Below, in pieces: positions 7,086 through 17,162 of a DNA stretch of 64,000 nucleotides (positions are counted from its first letter, which is position 1; each line of letters starts with the position of its first letter). A program made the translations under genes and the position numbers. The DNA is from Peptostreptococcus equinus (lineage in GTDB: Bacteria > Bacillota > Clostridia > Peptostreptococcales > Peptostreptococcaceae). The stretch is from contig NZ_CP114052.1 of NCBI RefSeq assembly GCF_027125355.1, positions 1,488,001-1,552,000 on the forward strand. Direction: 5' to 3'. A model generated the notes under the pieces. That model was not told the DNA's origin, did no database searches, and worked only from the letters and a program-made list of their open reading frames with translations.

Positions 7086-9224
7086 TTATATTTCTTCTTC
7101 AATTTTAAAATCTATTTCTCTAGCATCTATATTTACATTTTCTACCCTAATATTAATCTTTTGACCCAGTTTGTATACTTTTCCTGTATCTTTACCTACC
7201 AATGTCATACTCGACTGATTATATTCAAAGTAATCATCTAATAATTGTAATCTTATTAATCCTTCTACTCCATTTTCAAGTTCTGCAAATATACCAAAAG
7301 ATGTAATACCTGAAATATATGCGTGATAAGTTTCTCCTATAAAATTACACATATATATAGCCTTATAGTATGAATCTACTTCTCTTTCTGCTAGGACAGC
7401 TTCTCTTTCTTGCTTTGAAGATTGAGTTGATACGTCATCTAGAATCATATTGTAATGATTTATTCTTTTTTCATCCATTTTTCCATCTATCTGGTCTTTT
7501 ATAATTCTATGAATCTGTAAATCTGGATATCTTCTAATTGGTGAAGTAAAATGGCAATAGAATTTTGCTGCTAAACCAAAGTGCCCTAGACATTCTGGTG
7601 AATATCTTGCTTGTCTTAGAGTCCTTAGCATAATTGTCCCTATTGATCTTTGTGCTTCTTTTGTATCCAAAGACTCTAACAATCTTTGTAAATCTGAAGG
7701 TTTTACCCCATCTCTTGATATTGGCATCTTATAACCTAGTTCATTTACGAAATTTCTAAGCGTCAATATTTTTTCATCATCTGGATCTTCGTGAACTCTG
7801 TATACAAAAGGTAATTTCATCCAGAAAAAATGTTCTGCAACTGTTTCATTGGCCAATAACATAAATTCTTCTATCATCTTGTTTGATAATCCTCTTTCGT
7901 ATGGATCTATAGATATTGGTACCCCTGTATCATCTAATTTTATTTTTGATTCTACAAAATCAAAATCAATTGCTCCTCTTTTGAATCTTCTTTTTCTAAG
8001 GACTTCTGCCAAATCTCTAGCATCATATATACTAACTAGAAAATCTGAATATTTCTTTTTCATATTTTCGTCATCTTTTTCTAGTATAGAATTTATTTCT
8101 TTATATGTCATTCTAGCCTTTGAATTAATAACTGTTTTTTGTATCTTGTAATCTTTTACCTTCCCTGATTTTCCATCAATTTTCATAATACATGACAGTG
8201 TTAGTCTATCTACATTAGGATTTAAGGAGCAAATTCCATTAGATAATTTTTGTGGAAGCATAGGAACTACCTTATCCACCATATATACTGATGTTGCCCT
8301 ACTTAGAGCTTCTTTATCCAATTTTGAATTTTCTCTCACATAATGAGTTACATCTGCTATATGTACTCCTAATTCGTAGTCTTGTCCAACTTTTTTAACT
8401 TCTATAGCATCATCAAAATCTTTTGAATCATCTCCATCTATTGTATATGTTTGATTTGATCTTAAATCTACCCTATCTTTTATATCTTCAGAATCCACAC
8501 ATTCTGGTATATCTTTTAAAGTTTTTTCCACTTTTACTGGAAATTTGTCGGATAAACCATGTGATTTAACAATTGAATCTATCTCCACATATCTATCACC
8601 TTTTTGGCCAATTATCTGTATTATTTTTCCTTCTGGCCTTCTCGCTTCATCTGGCCATTTTGTGATTCTGCATAATACTTTATCGTTATTTTTAGCTCCT
8701 GAAAAATACTTTTTTGCTATGAATATATCCTTATCAAATTTAGCATTATCAGCGATTACAAATGCAAAGTTCTTACTTTCTTCAAATAATCCTACTACTT
8801 CTGTCGTGTTTCTACTAAGTATTCTTACTATCACACCTTCTGGCTTTTTGAATCCATTTTCTTCTTTTGTTATTTTTACTAATACTGTATCTCCATCAAA
8901 GGCTCCTAGTCTATCTTCACCGTGAATAAATGTGTCTTTTATCTCTTTATCTTCAAATTCTACAAAACCAAATTCACTTTTAGTTCCTCTGTAGATACCC
9001 TTTTTCATGCCATAATGCTCTAAGCTTCCTACCTTACCTTTTTTATTTATGAATATCTGTCCACTGCCTTCCAATTGCTTAATTATCTGATGAAAATCTT
9101 CAAAATCATCTTCTGTATTAGAAAATATTGCGGCAAGTTTGCCTATACCCATAGGTTTATATTCTTTATCATTAATCAGTCCCAGTATTCTTTCTTCTAA
9201 ATCACTTAATTTATCTTTATTCAT
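7086..9224 (-). CDS. rnr: Ribonuclease R (3'-5' exoribonuclease)
   Basis: 712 residues. Domains in order: winged helix (about 5-70), two cold-shock-like OB folds (about 75-220), the RNB catalytic domain (about 250-580) with DGDDSKDFDD at 263-272 carrying the metal-binding aspartates, and a C-terminal S1 domain (about 628-705, GETYHAYISGITSFGIFAEL). It degrades structured RNA and, with tmRNA and SmpB, non-stop mRNA. AGGAGG precedes the ATG. Its place between secG and smpB is the conserved Firmicute order. Confidence 0.97.
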   Translation of the reverse strand: MNKDKLSDLEERILGLINDKEYKPMGIGKLAAIFSNTEDDFEDFHQIIKQLEGSGQIFINKKGKVGSLEHYGMKKGIYRGTKSEFGFVEFEDKEIKDTFIHGEDRLGAFDGDTVLVKITKEENGFKKPEGVIVRILSRNTTEVVGLFEESKNFAFVIADNAKFDKDIFIAKKYFSGAKNNDKVLCRITKWPDEARRPEGKIIQIIGQKGDRYVEIDSIVKSHGLSDKFPVKVEKTLKDIPECVDSEDIKDRVDLRSNQTYTIDGDDSKDFDDAIEVKKVGQDYELGVHIADVTHYVRENSKLDKEALSRATSVYMVDKVVPMLPQKLSNGICSLNPNVDRLTLSCIMKIDGKSGKVKDYKIQKTVINSKARMTYKEINSILEKDDENMKKKYSDFLVSIYDARDLAEVLRKRRFKRGAIDFDFVESKIKLDDTGVPISIDPYERGLSNKMIEEFMLLANETVAEHFFWMKLPFVYRVHEDPDDEKILTLRNFVNELGYKMPISRDGVKPSDLQRLLESLDTKEAQRSIGTIMLRTLRQARYSPECLGHFGLAAKFYCHFTSPIRRYPDLQIHRIIKDQIDGKMDEKRINHYNMILDDVSTQSSKQEREAVLAEREVDSYYKAIYMCNFIGETYHAYISGITSFGIFAELENGVEGLIRLQLLDDYFEYNQSSMTLVGKDTGKVYKLGQKINIRVENVNIDAREIDFKIEEEI

Positions 9225-9426
9225 CTATACACCTCCTTGTGCACTTATTTATCTTGTTTATTCTTTTGAAATTTATAATTTAATTTTTTTTAGTTCTAGT
9301 TTAAATATATAATATTTTTACAATCTACATTCTTCTAGTTATTATATCCTAAAAAATTATTTATATATCTAAATTTACATAAACTTAATCTTATTTATTA
9401 GACTTTATATTAAAAACGCCTCTATA

Positions 9427-9458
9427 CTAGAAAAGATGTCCAAAACTATGGACATCTT
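9427..9458 (-). terminator. Terminator downstream of secG
   Basis: Stem AAGATGTCCA (9433-9442) with TGGACATCTT (9449-9458), 6-nt loop. The minus-strand T-run is short. Confidence 0.6.
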
Positions 9459-9493
9459 CGAAATTCAATATTATTAAAAATTCTAGCCAAGCC

Positions 9494-9724
9494 TTATTTC
9501 ATTACTATTACTAGAGCAATAGCATTTATGAAAAATAAAACTGATACTATAATTGTCATTCTCTTCAAAAAAGCTTCTTTTCCCTTTGGCTTAAAGTATG
9601 CTTGAGAAGAGCTATCTTCTATAAAAACTTGAGTCTGATTTTTTTTGCTCTCTTGTGGTAATACAACTATTGTAAGTAAAACGCCCAATACTAATTGTAA
9701 TGCCATTAATATAGTTCTAATCAT
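9494..9724 (-). CDS. secG: Preprotein translocase subunit SecG
   Basis: 76 residues, as expected for SecG. Two membrane segments are visible (about 3-22 and 54-74) joined by a polar loop with QESKKNQTQVFIEDSSSQAYFKPKGKEAFLKRMT. It is the small accessory subunit of the SecYEG protein-export channel in the cytoplasmic membrane. AAGGAGG lies a few bases before the ATG. The position upstream of rnr-smpB-ssrA is the standard Gram-positive order. A hairpin follows the stop, and 269 bp separate it from rnr. Confidence 0.92.
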   Translation of the reverse strand: MIRTILMALQLVLGVLLTIVVLPQESKKNQTQVFIEDSSSQAYFKPKGKEAFLKRMTIIVSVLFFINAIALVIVMK

Positions 9725-9805
9725 GACTTCCTCCTTAATTTATCGCTCTACAAAATCCATCTCCTATTATAACATTAAATATCACATTTATCAACAATTT
9801 CATAA

Positions 9806-9830
9806 AAAGACGTGAGAAAACTCACGCCTT
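9806..9830 (-). terminator. Terminator of the purine operon
   Basis: Stem GGCGTGAG / CTCACGTC read on the minus strand (core 9810-9828) with a 4-nt TTTT loop and a T-run, 40 nt after the purL stop. Confidence 0.85.
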
Positions 9831-9867
9831 TTGCCATAATAATATTTTTTATAAAAATTTATTATCA

Positions 9868-12800
9868 CTATTTAAAATATTTTACACCTGATTCAAATAA
9901 CTTTTGATCTTTTTCTCCTATAATGTTTTTAACTACATATTCTCCAATTCTTTCCGAGTGTCCCATTTTTCCTAACACTCTTCCATCTAATGAAGTTATT
10001 CCTTCTACTGCATTATATGATCCATTAGGATTAAAGTCGATATCATATGTAGCCTTACCATCAAAGTCAACATATTGAGTAGCTATCTGTCCATTTTCTA
10101 TAAGAGAATTCATCACTTCATCACTTGCGACAAATTTTCCTTCACCATGTGATATAGCTATTGAATGAATATCGCCAACCTCGGTTGCAGCTAACCATGG
10201 TGATTTTGTTGAAGATACTCTCGTTTGCACTATCTTAGCTTGGTGACGACCAATATTATTATAAGTTAGTGTAGGCATATCATTACTTGGTGTCTTGATT
10301 TGACCATATGGTACTAGTCCCAACTTGATTAGAGCTTGGAATCCATTACAGATACCTATCATCAAACCATCTCTATTATTTAATAGGTTCATTACAGCTT
10401 CTTCTATTTTCGGATTTCTAAATACAGTAGCAATAAACTTAGCTGATCCATCTGGCTCATCTCCTGCTGAGAATCCACCTGGTATCATAATAATTTGACT
10501 CTTGTTGATTTCTTCCACCATCATATCTATTGAAGATTCTATATCTATATAAGACATATTTTTAAATACACCTATAGTAGCTTCTGCACCAGCCCTTTCA
10601 AATGCTCTTTTTGAATCATATTCGCAATTTGTTCCTGGAAATGCAGGTATAAATACCTTAGGTTTTACAATGCTTGTTGAAGACTTTGTAAGTATTTTAT
10701 TTCCTGTATAAGATATTGTATTTATTTCTTTGTCTAATTTCTTCTTTGTATCTGTTGGGAATATATTTTCTAATACTTGGGATGAAACTTTATAAAGTTC
10801 ATCTAAAGAAACTTTTTCATCAAATACTTCAACTATTGCATCTTCAATTGTATTCCCGATTACCACATACTTAGCACCATCTAGACTATCTAATTCACTT
10901 GCTGACATTTCAAGTATAATTGAACCATATGCCTGCTTGAATAAATCATCCTTTTTGAAATTTTTAGAAATATTTTCATCAAATTTTATACCTATCTTGT
11001 TACCAAATCCCATCTTAGCAACAGCTTCACCTATACCACCATATCCTAGTGCATATGATGAAATAACCTTACCCTCTAAAATTGCTTTATGAATTATATC
11101 AAAATTTTTCTTCATAACATCAAAATCAGGGAATGCATAGTCTTTACTTGGTGCTGATACTAGTACAACCTTATTTCCAGCTTTTTTAAATTCCTGAGTC
11201 ACTATATTTTTTGCATCTTCAGTATTTACAGCAAATGATACTAATGTTGGCGGTACATCAATATCTTTGAATGTACCACTCATAGAATCTTTACCACCTA
11301 TTGCTGGTATTTGAAATTCTGACTGTGCATAATAAGCACCTAATAATGCGGCAAATGGTTTACCCCATTTTTCTGGATTAGTTCCAAGTTTTTCAAAATA
11401 TTCCTGGAATGTAAGTCTGGCTACGCTGTAATCTCCACCTAAAGCTACCAATTTTGCTACTGATTCAACAACAGCATTTAAAGCACCATGGAATGTAGAC
11501 CACTTACCTATCTTTGGATTATATCCAAATGTCATTATAGATGAAGTGTTAGTTTCTCCACCCAATACTGGAATTTTAGCTACCATTCCATTTGCTGGTG
11601 TTGCTTGATACTTACCTCCTAGAGGCATTACTATAGTATTCCCACCTATAGTATTATCAAATTTTTCTGTAAGACCTCTTTGAGAACAAACATTTAAGTC
11701 TTTCATAGCAACCATATACTTGTCATTTATACTATCATATTTAGTCGTTTCTTCTGTAAGATCTACATATTTAGAGTTTTCATCTATTGCATTCACTTTT
11801 ATATTTGTATCTTGCTTACAGCCGTTCGTATCAAGGAATGATCTTTTTATATTTACTATATCTTTTCCATTCCAGAACATTCTCATAAAACCAGTATCAG
11901 TAACTGTGGCAACATGTGTAGCCAATAAATTTTCTTCATTAGCAAGATCTATAAATCTTTCCATATTTTCTTTTTCTATTGCTACAGCCATTCTTTCCTG
12001 TGACTCTGAAATGGCTAGTTCTGTACCATCAAGTCCATCATATTTCTTTGGAACTAAATCAAGATTTATATCTAATGAATCTGCAATTTCACCTATAGCA
12101 ACAGATACCCCACCTGCACCAAAGTCATTACATCTTTTTATCATTTTAACAGCTTCTGCATTTCTGAAGAATCTCTGTATTTTTCTTTCGTTAGGTGCAT
12201 CACCCTTCTGTACTTCTGCTGAACAAGTTGAAATACTCTCTTCACTGTGTTCCTTTGAAGATCCAGTTGCACCTCCACAACCATCTCTACCAGTTTTTCC
12301 GCCAAGAAGTATAATTACATCTCCTGCTTCTGGTCTTTTTCTTATTACATTTTCCTTTGGAGTAGCAGCTATTACAGCTCCAACTTCCATTCTCTTGGCA
12401 ACGAAGTTTTCATCGTAAACTTCTGCAACCTGTCCAGTTGATAATCCTATTTGATTACCATACGAACTATATCCATTGGCAGCTTCAGTCGTAATTTTCT
12501 TTTGCATTAATTTACCTGGTAATGTATCTTCTAAAGAAGTTCTAGGATCAGCTGAACCAGTAACTCTCATTGCCTGATATACATAAGAACGTCCTGATAA
12601 TGGATCTCTTATTGCACCACCTAAACAAGTTGCTGCCCCGCCAAATGGTTCTATTTCTGTTGGATGGTTATGTGTTTCATTCTTGAACATTAAAAGATAT
12701 TCTTCTTTTTTACCATCTATTTCAACATCTATATTTATACTACAAGCATTTATTTCTTCACTCTCATCTAAATCTTGTAGCTTTCCTTCTTTTTTAAGTT

Positions 12801-13647
12801 TTTTCATTGCAACAGTTGCCATATCCATCAAGCAAATGTCTTTTTCTATATCTCCATATACAAATTTTCTATCTTGCAAATATCTGTCATATGTCTGACT
12901 AATTATATCTGTAAATCTTCCACCCTCTATTTCAACATTTCCAAGTCTTGTCATAAATGTAGTGTGTCTACAGTGATCTGACCAATAAGTATCAAGTACT
13001 TTTATTTCAGTTATAGTTGGATTTCTTTTTGCATCAGATTTAAAATATTCTTGTACATATTTTAAATCGTCTAAAGTCATAGCAAGGCCTCTTTTATTTA
13101 AGAATTCCTTTAAAAGTTTTTCGCCAAAATCAACGAATCCTTCTATTGTTTCAACTGTCTCTGGTATTTCGTATGTTACTTTTAAAGTATTTGGTTTCTC
13201 TAATGATGCTTCTCTACTGTCTACAGCGTTGATTAAATAATTTTTTATTTTTTCAAAATCTAAATCATTCATTTCTAAATCCATTATTATGACTTTAGAT
13301 GAATTTATCATAGGCCTAATACCATCATTTACTATTTCTGCACACATACTTGCCCATTCAGCTCTTTGGTCATACTGACCTGGCAGATATTCTATAGCAA
13401 ACATTCTCTCATTTCCTAGATTTGGTATTTCTTCATAATATACATTATCTAAATTTGGTTCGGATAATATAGTCTGAGCAACTTTCTCATATGAATCTTT
13501 ACTTATTCCTTCTACATCATATCTATTAAGTACCCTTAATTCATCCACTGATATATGTAAACTTTCCAATATATCATTTTTCATTGCCTGAGCTTCTAGA
13601 TTAAATCCTTCTTTCTTCTCTACAAATACTCTATTTACTTGGCTCAT
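9868..13647 (-). CDS. purL: Phosphoribosylformylglycinamidine synthase, large single-chain form
   Basis: 1259 residues. Makes FGAM from FGAR, glutamine and ATP (fourth step of IMP synthesis). It is the fused form: a PurS-like N-terminal region, the synthetase core with FKNETHNHPTEIEPFGG (about 322-338), and a C-terminal class I glutaminase from about residue 992 with nucleophile Cys in GICNGFQALIKLG and the His in HGEGKF. Bacilli split this into purS, purQ and purL; the fused form is common in clostridia. The start overlaps the purD stop by 17 nt. It is the last gene of the operon, followed by a terminator. Confidence 0.97.
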   Translation of the reverse strand: MSQVNRVFVEKKEGFNLEAQAMKNDILESLHISVDELRVLNRYDVEGISKDSYEKVAQTILSEPNLDNVYYEEIPNLGNERMFAIEYLPGQYDQRAEWASMCAEIVNDGIRPMINSSKVIIMDLEMNDLDFEKIKNYLINAVDSREASLEKPNTLKVTYEIPETVETIEGFVDFGEKLLKEFLNKRGLAMTLDDLKYVQEYFKSDAKRNPTITEIKVLDTYWSDHCRHTTFMTRLGNVEIEGGRFTDIISQTYDRYLQDRKFVYGDIEKDICLMDMATVAMKKLKKEGKLQDLDESEEINACSINIDVEIDGKKEEYLLMFKNETHNHPTEIEPFGGAATCLGGAIRDPLSGRSYVYQAMRVTGSADPRTSLEDTLPGKLMQKKITTEAANGYSSYGNQIGLSTGQVAEVYDENFVAKRMEVGAVIAATPKENVIRKRPEAGDVIILLGGKTGRDGCGGATGSSKEHSEESISTCSAEVQKGDAPNERKIQRFFRNAEAVKMIKRCNDFGAGGVSVAIGEIADSLDINLDLVPKKYDGLDGTELAISESQERMAVAIEKENMERFIDLANEENLLATHVATVTDTGFMRMFWNGKDIVNIKRSFLDTNGCKQDTNIKVNAIDENSKYVDLTEETTKYDSINDKYMVAMKDLNVCSQRGLTEKFDNTIGGNTIVMPLGGKYQATPANGMVAKIPVLGGETNTSSIMTFGYNPKIGKWSTFHGALNAVVESVAKLVALGGDYSVARLTFQEYFEKLGTNPEKWGKPFAALLGAYYAQSEFQIPAIGGKDSMSGTFKDIDVPPTLVSFAVNTEDAKNIVTQEFKKAGNKVVLVSAPSKDYAFPDFDVMKKNFDIIHKAILEGKVISSYALGYGGIGEAVAKMGFGNKIGIKFDENISKNFKKDDLFKQAYGSIILEMSASELDSLDGAKYVVIGNTIEDAIVEVFDEKVSLDELYKVSSQVLENIFPTDTKKKLDKEINTISYTGNKILTKSSTSIVKPKVFIPAFPGTNCEYDSKRAFERAGAEATIGVFKNMSYIDIESSIDMMVEEINKSQIIMIPGGFSAGDEPDGSAKFIATVFRNPKIEEAVMNLLNNRDGLMIGICNGFQALIKLGLVPYGQIKTPSNDMPTLTYNNIGRHQAKIVQTRVSSTKSPWLAATEVGDIHSIAISHGEGKFVASDEVMNSLIENGQIATQYVDFDGKATYDIDFNPNGSYNAVEGITSLDGRVLGKMGHSERIGEYVVKNIIGEKDQKLFESGVKYFK

Positions 13648-14899
13648 AATTCACCCCTATATCCTTTCTATAATGCATTCCTTCAAAACTAATCTTTGGT
13701 ATATTAGCATACACTTTCTTGGCCGCCTCTTCTACTGTTTTACCTTTAGCTGTTACACCCAATACTCTTCCACCATTTGTTGCTACCTTACCATCGATGA
13801 ATTTTGTTCCACTATGGAATACCTGAATTTCAGGATCCAAATTATCTAAACCGTTGATAATTTTTCCTTTTTCATAGCTTTCTGGATAACCACCTGATGC
13901 TAATATTACACAAGTTGCTGCATCATCGCTATATTTTATTTCTATTTCTGATAGTTTATCTTCTGTTATTGCCATCATTATTTCATGCAAATCTGTTTCT
14001 AGTCTCATTAAAACTGATTGTGTTTCTGGATCTCCAAATCTACAGTTATATTCTAAAACTTTTTCTCCGTCTTCTGTAATCATAAGTCCAACGAATAATA
14101 TTCCTCTAAATTCTAGACCATCTTTTTGGAAGCCTTCAAGAGATTTTAATAAGACTTCATCGTAAACTTTCTTTTCTAATTCTTTATCGTAGATTGTACT
14201 TGGTGAGAAAGTTCCCATACCTCCTGTATTAGGTCCTTTTTCAAGTTCATAAACTTTTTTATGATCCTTGGCACTTTCCATAGGCACTATAGTATTCTTA
14301 TCTACAAAAGCCAGTATCGATGTCTCTACACCACTTAGAAATTCTTCTACTACTACTAGATTACCAGCGTCTCCAAACTTTTTATCTGCCATTATCATAT
14401 CTAATGTATTTATGGCATCTTCTCTATTTTCTGGTATTACAACTCCCTTTCCAGCTGCCAATCCATCAGCCTTTATAACTACTGGATAACCAAAACTATC
14501 TATTTCAGCTTTAGCCTGGTTTATATCCGTATATTCCTTGTACTTAGCAGTAGGAATATTATGCCTTACCATAAATTCTTTAGAAAAAAGTTTACTTCCC
14601 TCTAATCTTGAGCAAGACTTATTTGGTCCGAATACTTTCATACCTCTTTCACTTAATATATCTGTAATACCCATTACAAGCGGAACTTCAGGACCTACTA
14701 TAGTTAAATCTATTTGATTTTCTACAGCAAAATCTGCTAGTTTTTCAATTTCCGTATCTTTTATATCTACACATTCTGCTACATTTGATATTCCTGCATT
14801 ACCAGGAGCACAGTATATTTTTTCTATATCTTTTTCGCCCTTTAATTTCCAGCAAATAGCATGTTCTCTACCGCCACCACCTACTACTAAGATTTTCAT
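13631..14899 (-). CDS. purD: Phosphoribosylamine-glycine ligase
   Basis: 422 residues from the ATG at 14899, which has GGAGG 6 nt upstream; the TTG two codons earlier overlaps that site. ATP-grasp ligase joining glycine to phosphoribosylamine (second step). Visible marks: KILVVGGGGREHAICW at the N-terminus, the glycine-rich DGLAAGKGVVI ATP-grasp loop, GPNTGGMGTFSP, and YNCRFGDPETQ. Full length and intact. It lies 46 nt after purH and overlaps purL by 17 nt, so translation with purL is likely coupled. Confidence 0.97.
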   Translation of the reverse strand: MKILVVGGGGREHAICWKLKGEKDIEKIYCAPGNAGISNVAECVDIKDTEIEKLADFAVENQIDLTIVGPEVPLVMGITDILSERGMKVFGPNKSCSRLEGSKLFSKEFMVRHNIPTAKYKEYTDINQAKAEIDSFGYPVVIKADGLAAGKGVVIPENREDAINTLDMIMADKKFGDAGNLVVVEEFLSGVETSILAFVDKNTIVPMESAKDHKKVYELEKGPNTGGMGTFSPSTIYDKELEKKVYDEVLLKSLEGFQKDGLEFRGILFVGLMITEDGEKVLEYNCRFGDPETQSVLMRLETDLHEIMMAITEDKLSEIEIKYSDDAATCVILASGGYPESYEKGKIINGLDNLDPEIQVFHSGTKFIDGKVATNGGRVLGVTAKGKTVEEAAKKVYANIPKISFEGMHYRKDIGVNYEPSK

Positions 14900-14945
14900 A
14901 CTCAACCTCCATTAATAAGAATATATGATTTATTTATGTTTATTT

Positions 14946-16475
14946 TTAGTGCTTAAAGTGTCTAACACCCGTAAATACCATAGAAATTCCTAATTCATCA
15001 CATGCCTTTATTGAATCTTCATCTCTAACTGATCCACCAGGCTGTACTATTGCGTTTATACCGTACTCTGCTGCCAATTTTACACAGTCATCAAATGGGA
15101 AGAATGCATCTGAAGCTAGAACTGCTCCCTTAAAATCTTTTTCTTTATTATTTACTAATGCATTGCTTAAAGCCCATATTCTCGAAGTCTGACCGCAACC
15201 CATAGCTAAAGTCTGACCGTCTTTTACTATTACTATGGCATTGGATTTCAGATTCTTTACAATCTTCATTCCAAATTCCATGTCCTTGGCCTGTTCTTGT
15301 GTTGGCTGAACTTTTGTCTTTATTTCAAAGGCTTCATCCTTTATTATATCCTTATCCTGAACTAATAATTTACCATCAAGATATTTCATATCTAGCCCCT
15401 GCTTGCTATCTTCTATTTTTGCTAATTTAAGTACTCTAAGATTTTTCTTAGTCTGTAATAGTTCAAGTGCTTCTGGTTCAAAATCATATGCAACTACTAT
15501 TTCTAAAAATATAGGTTTCAATAATTCAGCTGTCTTAAGGTCAACTGTTGAGGTAATACCAACTATACCTCCAAATATTGAAACCTTATCAGCTTCAAAA
15601 CATTTAGTGAAAGCATCTGCTGAATCTTTACCAAGACCCACTCCACAAGCATTAGCATGCTTGATTGCCACTGCACAAACTTCTTCATTATCTTTAAATT
15701 CTCTCATAAATTCTAGACAACCATATAGATCATTAATATTATTAAAAGATAATTCCTTTCCATTCAATTGTTCAAAGTTTAGAACTGGATTTATTGCATT
15801 TGGTTGAGAATATAAAAATCCTCTCTGATGTCCATTTTCTCCATATCTTAATTCAGTATCTTTTTCAAATGTCAATGTAAGCATTTCTGGAAATTTATCT
15901 CCAGCAACTTTAGCAAAATATGAAGATATTAATGTATCATATCTAGCTGTTGTAGCAAATGCCTTATAAGCTAGATTTCTCCTATCTTCTTCTGTCAAAC
16001 CACCATTCTCTAATTTTTCTATTATCATTGGATAATCATATATATCAACAACTACAGTTACATCTTTGTAGTTTTTTGAAGCAGACCTTATCATTGATGG
16101 ACCGCCAATATCTATATTTTCAACTATATCTTCATGGCTCTTACCACTTCTTACAGCACCTTCAAAGTCATAAAGGCTTACTACTACCATATCTATTGAA
16201 CCAATATTATGTTCTTTTACAGTATCTACATGAGACTGCACGTCTCTTCTATATAAAATTCCTCCATGTACATAGGGGTTTAGTGTTTTTACTCTACCAT
16301 CTAGCATCTCTGGAAAGTGTGTTACATCTTCTATTTGTATTACCTTAACTCCATTTTCCTGTAATTTTTTGAAAGTATTTCCAGTAGAAATTATTTCATA
16401 TCCTAATTCGTTAAGTTTCTTACCAAACTCAACAACACCTGTTTTATCTGTTACACTTATCAATGCTCTTTTCAT
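14946..16475 (-). CDS. purH: Bifunctional AICAR transformylase / IMP cyclohydrolase
   Basis: 509 residues from the ATG at 16475 (RBS GAGAGGAG); an ATG five codons upstream lacks a usable ribosome binding site. Catalyses the last two steps to IMP. The N-terminal MGS-like cyclohydrolase domain (1-about 195) starts KRALISVTDKTG and contains DGRVKTLNPYVHGGILYRRD. The C-terminal transformylase has AIKHANACGVG and SDAFFPFDD and ends GVRHFKH, all typical of the family. Operon neighbours are purN upstream (80 nt) and purD downstream. Confidence 0.97.
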   Translation of the reverse strand: MKRALISVTDKTGVVEFGKKLNELGYEIISTGNTFKKLQENGVKVIQIEDVTHFPEMLDGRVKTLNPYVHGGILYRRDVQSHVDTVKEHNIGSIDMVVVSLYDFEGAVRSGKSHEDIVENIDIGGPSMIRSASKNYKDVTVVVDIYDYPMIIEKLENGGLTEEDRRNLAYKAFATTARYDTLISSYFAKVAGDKFPEMLTLTFEKDTELRYGENGHQRGFLYSQPNAINPVLNFEQLNGKELSFNNINDLYGCLEFMREFKDNEEVCAVAIKHANACGVGLGKDSADAFTKCFEADKVSIFGGIVGITSTVDLKTAELLKPIFLEIVVAYDFEPEALELLQTKKNLRVLKLAKIEDSKQGLDMKYLDGKLLVQDKDIIKDEAFEIKTKVQPTQEQAKDMEFGMKIVKNLKSNAIVIVKDGQTLAMGCGQTSRIWALSNALVNNKEKDFKGAVLASDAFFPFDDCVKLAAEYGINAIVQPGGSVRDEDSIKACDELGISMVFTGVRHFKH

Positions 16476-16555
16476 ATTTTCTCCTCTCAAATACTTCTTG
16501 TATTACATATTTAAACTTTTTATTTTCAATTATTTTTTATTTTTATTTTCATAGC

Positions 16556-17146
16556 TTAATCTATAAAAACACGTCTTTTTTCAACTCTTATCTTATCTTC
16601 ACAGTATTTTTTTACTACTTCTTTTAATAATTTATGTTCAATCACCAATACCCTTTTTTGTAGTTCCTCTGCTGTATCAGTCGGTAGTACTGGAACTGTT
16701 TCTTGAGCAATTATAGGGCCTGTATCTGCATTTTCATCTACAAAATGAACTGTAGCACCACTTACCTTTACTCCGTAATCTATTGCTCCTTCATGAACTT
16801 TTAGACCATAATAACCTTTACCACAAAAGGCAGGTATTAAAGATGGGTGAATATTTATAATCTTATTTTCAAAAGTTCTAGTAAATTTGGAACTCAAAAT
16901 TTTTAAAAAACCTGCTAATATAACCAAATCAGTATTATGATTTTTTATTTCTTCTATTATTTTATTTTCATCATTTTCAAATACAGCTTTTATATTATGT
17001 TTTTTTGCTCTATATAATCCATATGCATCTTCTCTATTTGAAATAACTACATTTATCTTACCGTCTATATATCCCGATTCTACTGCATCTATAATTGATT
17101 GCAGATTAGTACCTCCACCAGATACCAAAACAGCTATATTTTTCAT
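16556..17146 (-). CDS. purN: Phosphoribosylglycinamide formyltransferase
   Basis: 196 residues. Transfers the formyl group of 10-formyl-THF to GAR (third step). It begins KNIAVLVSGGGTNLQSI, with the catalytic region INIHPSLIPAFCGKGYYG and then VSGATVHFVDENADTGPII holding the conserved Asp. The GKGYYG variant of the usual loop is familiar from clostridia. It lies 16 nt after purM and before purH, consistent with one polycistronic mRNA. Confidence 0.96.
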   Translation of the reverse strand: MKNIAVLVSGGGTNLQSIIDAVESGYIDGKINVVISNREDAYGLYRAKKHNIKAVFENDENKIIEEIKNHNTDLVILAGFLKILSSKFTRTFENKIINIHPSLIPAFCGKGYYGLKVHEGAIDYGVKVSGATVHFVDENADTGPIIAQETVPVLPTDTAEELQKRVLVIEHKLLKEVVKKYCEDKIRVEKRRVFID

Positions 17147-17162
17147 TCTTAATCTCCTTAAA

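Noticed and set aside
11720..12418. 232-residue plus-strand open frame inside purL
   Set aside because: Shadow of purL; low-complexity Ser/Phe/Leu composition and no start signals.
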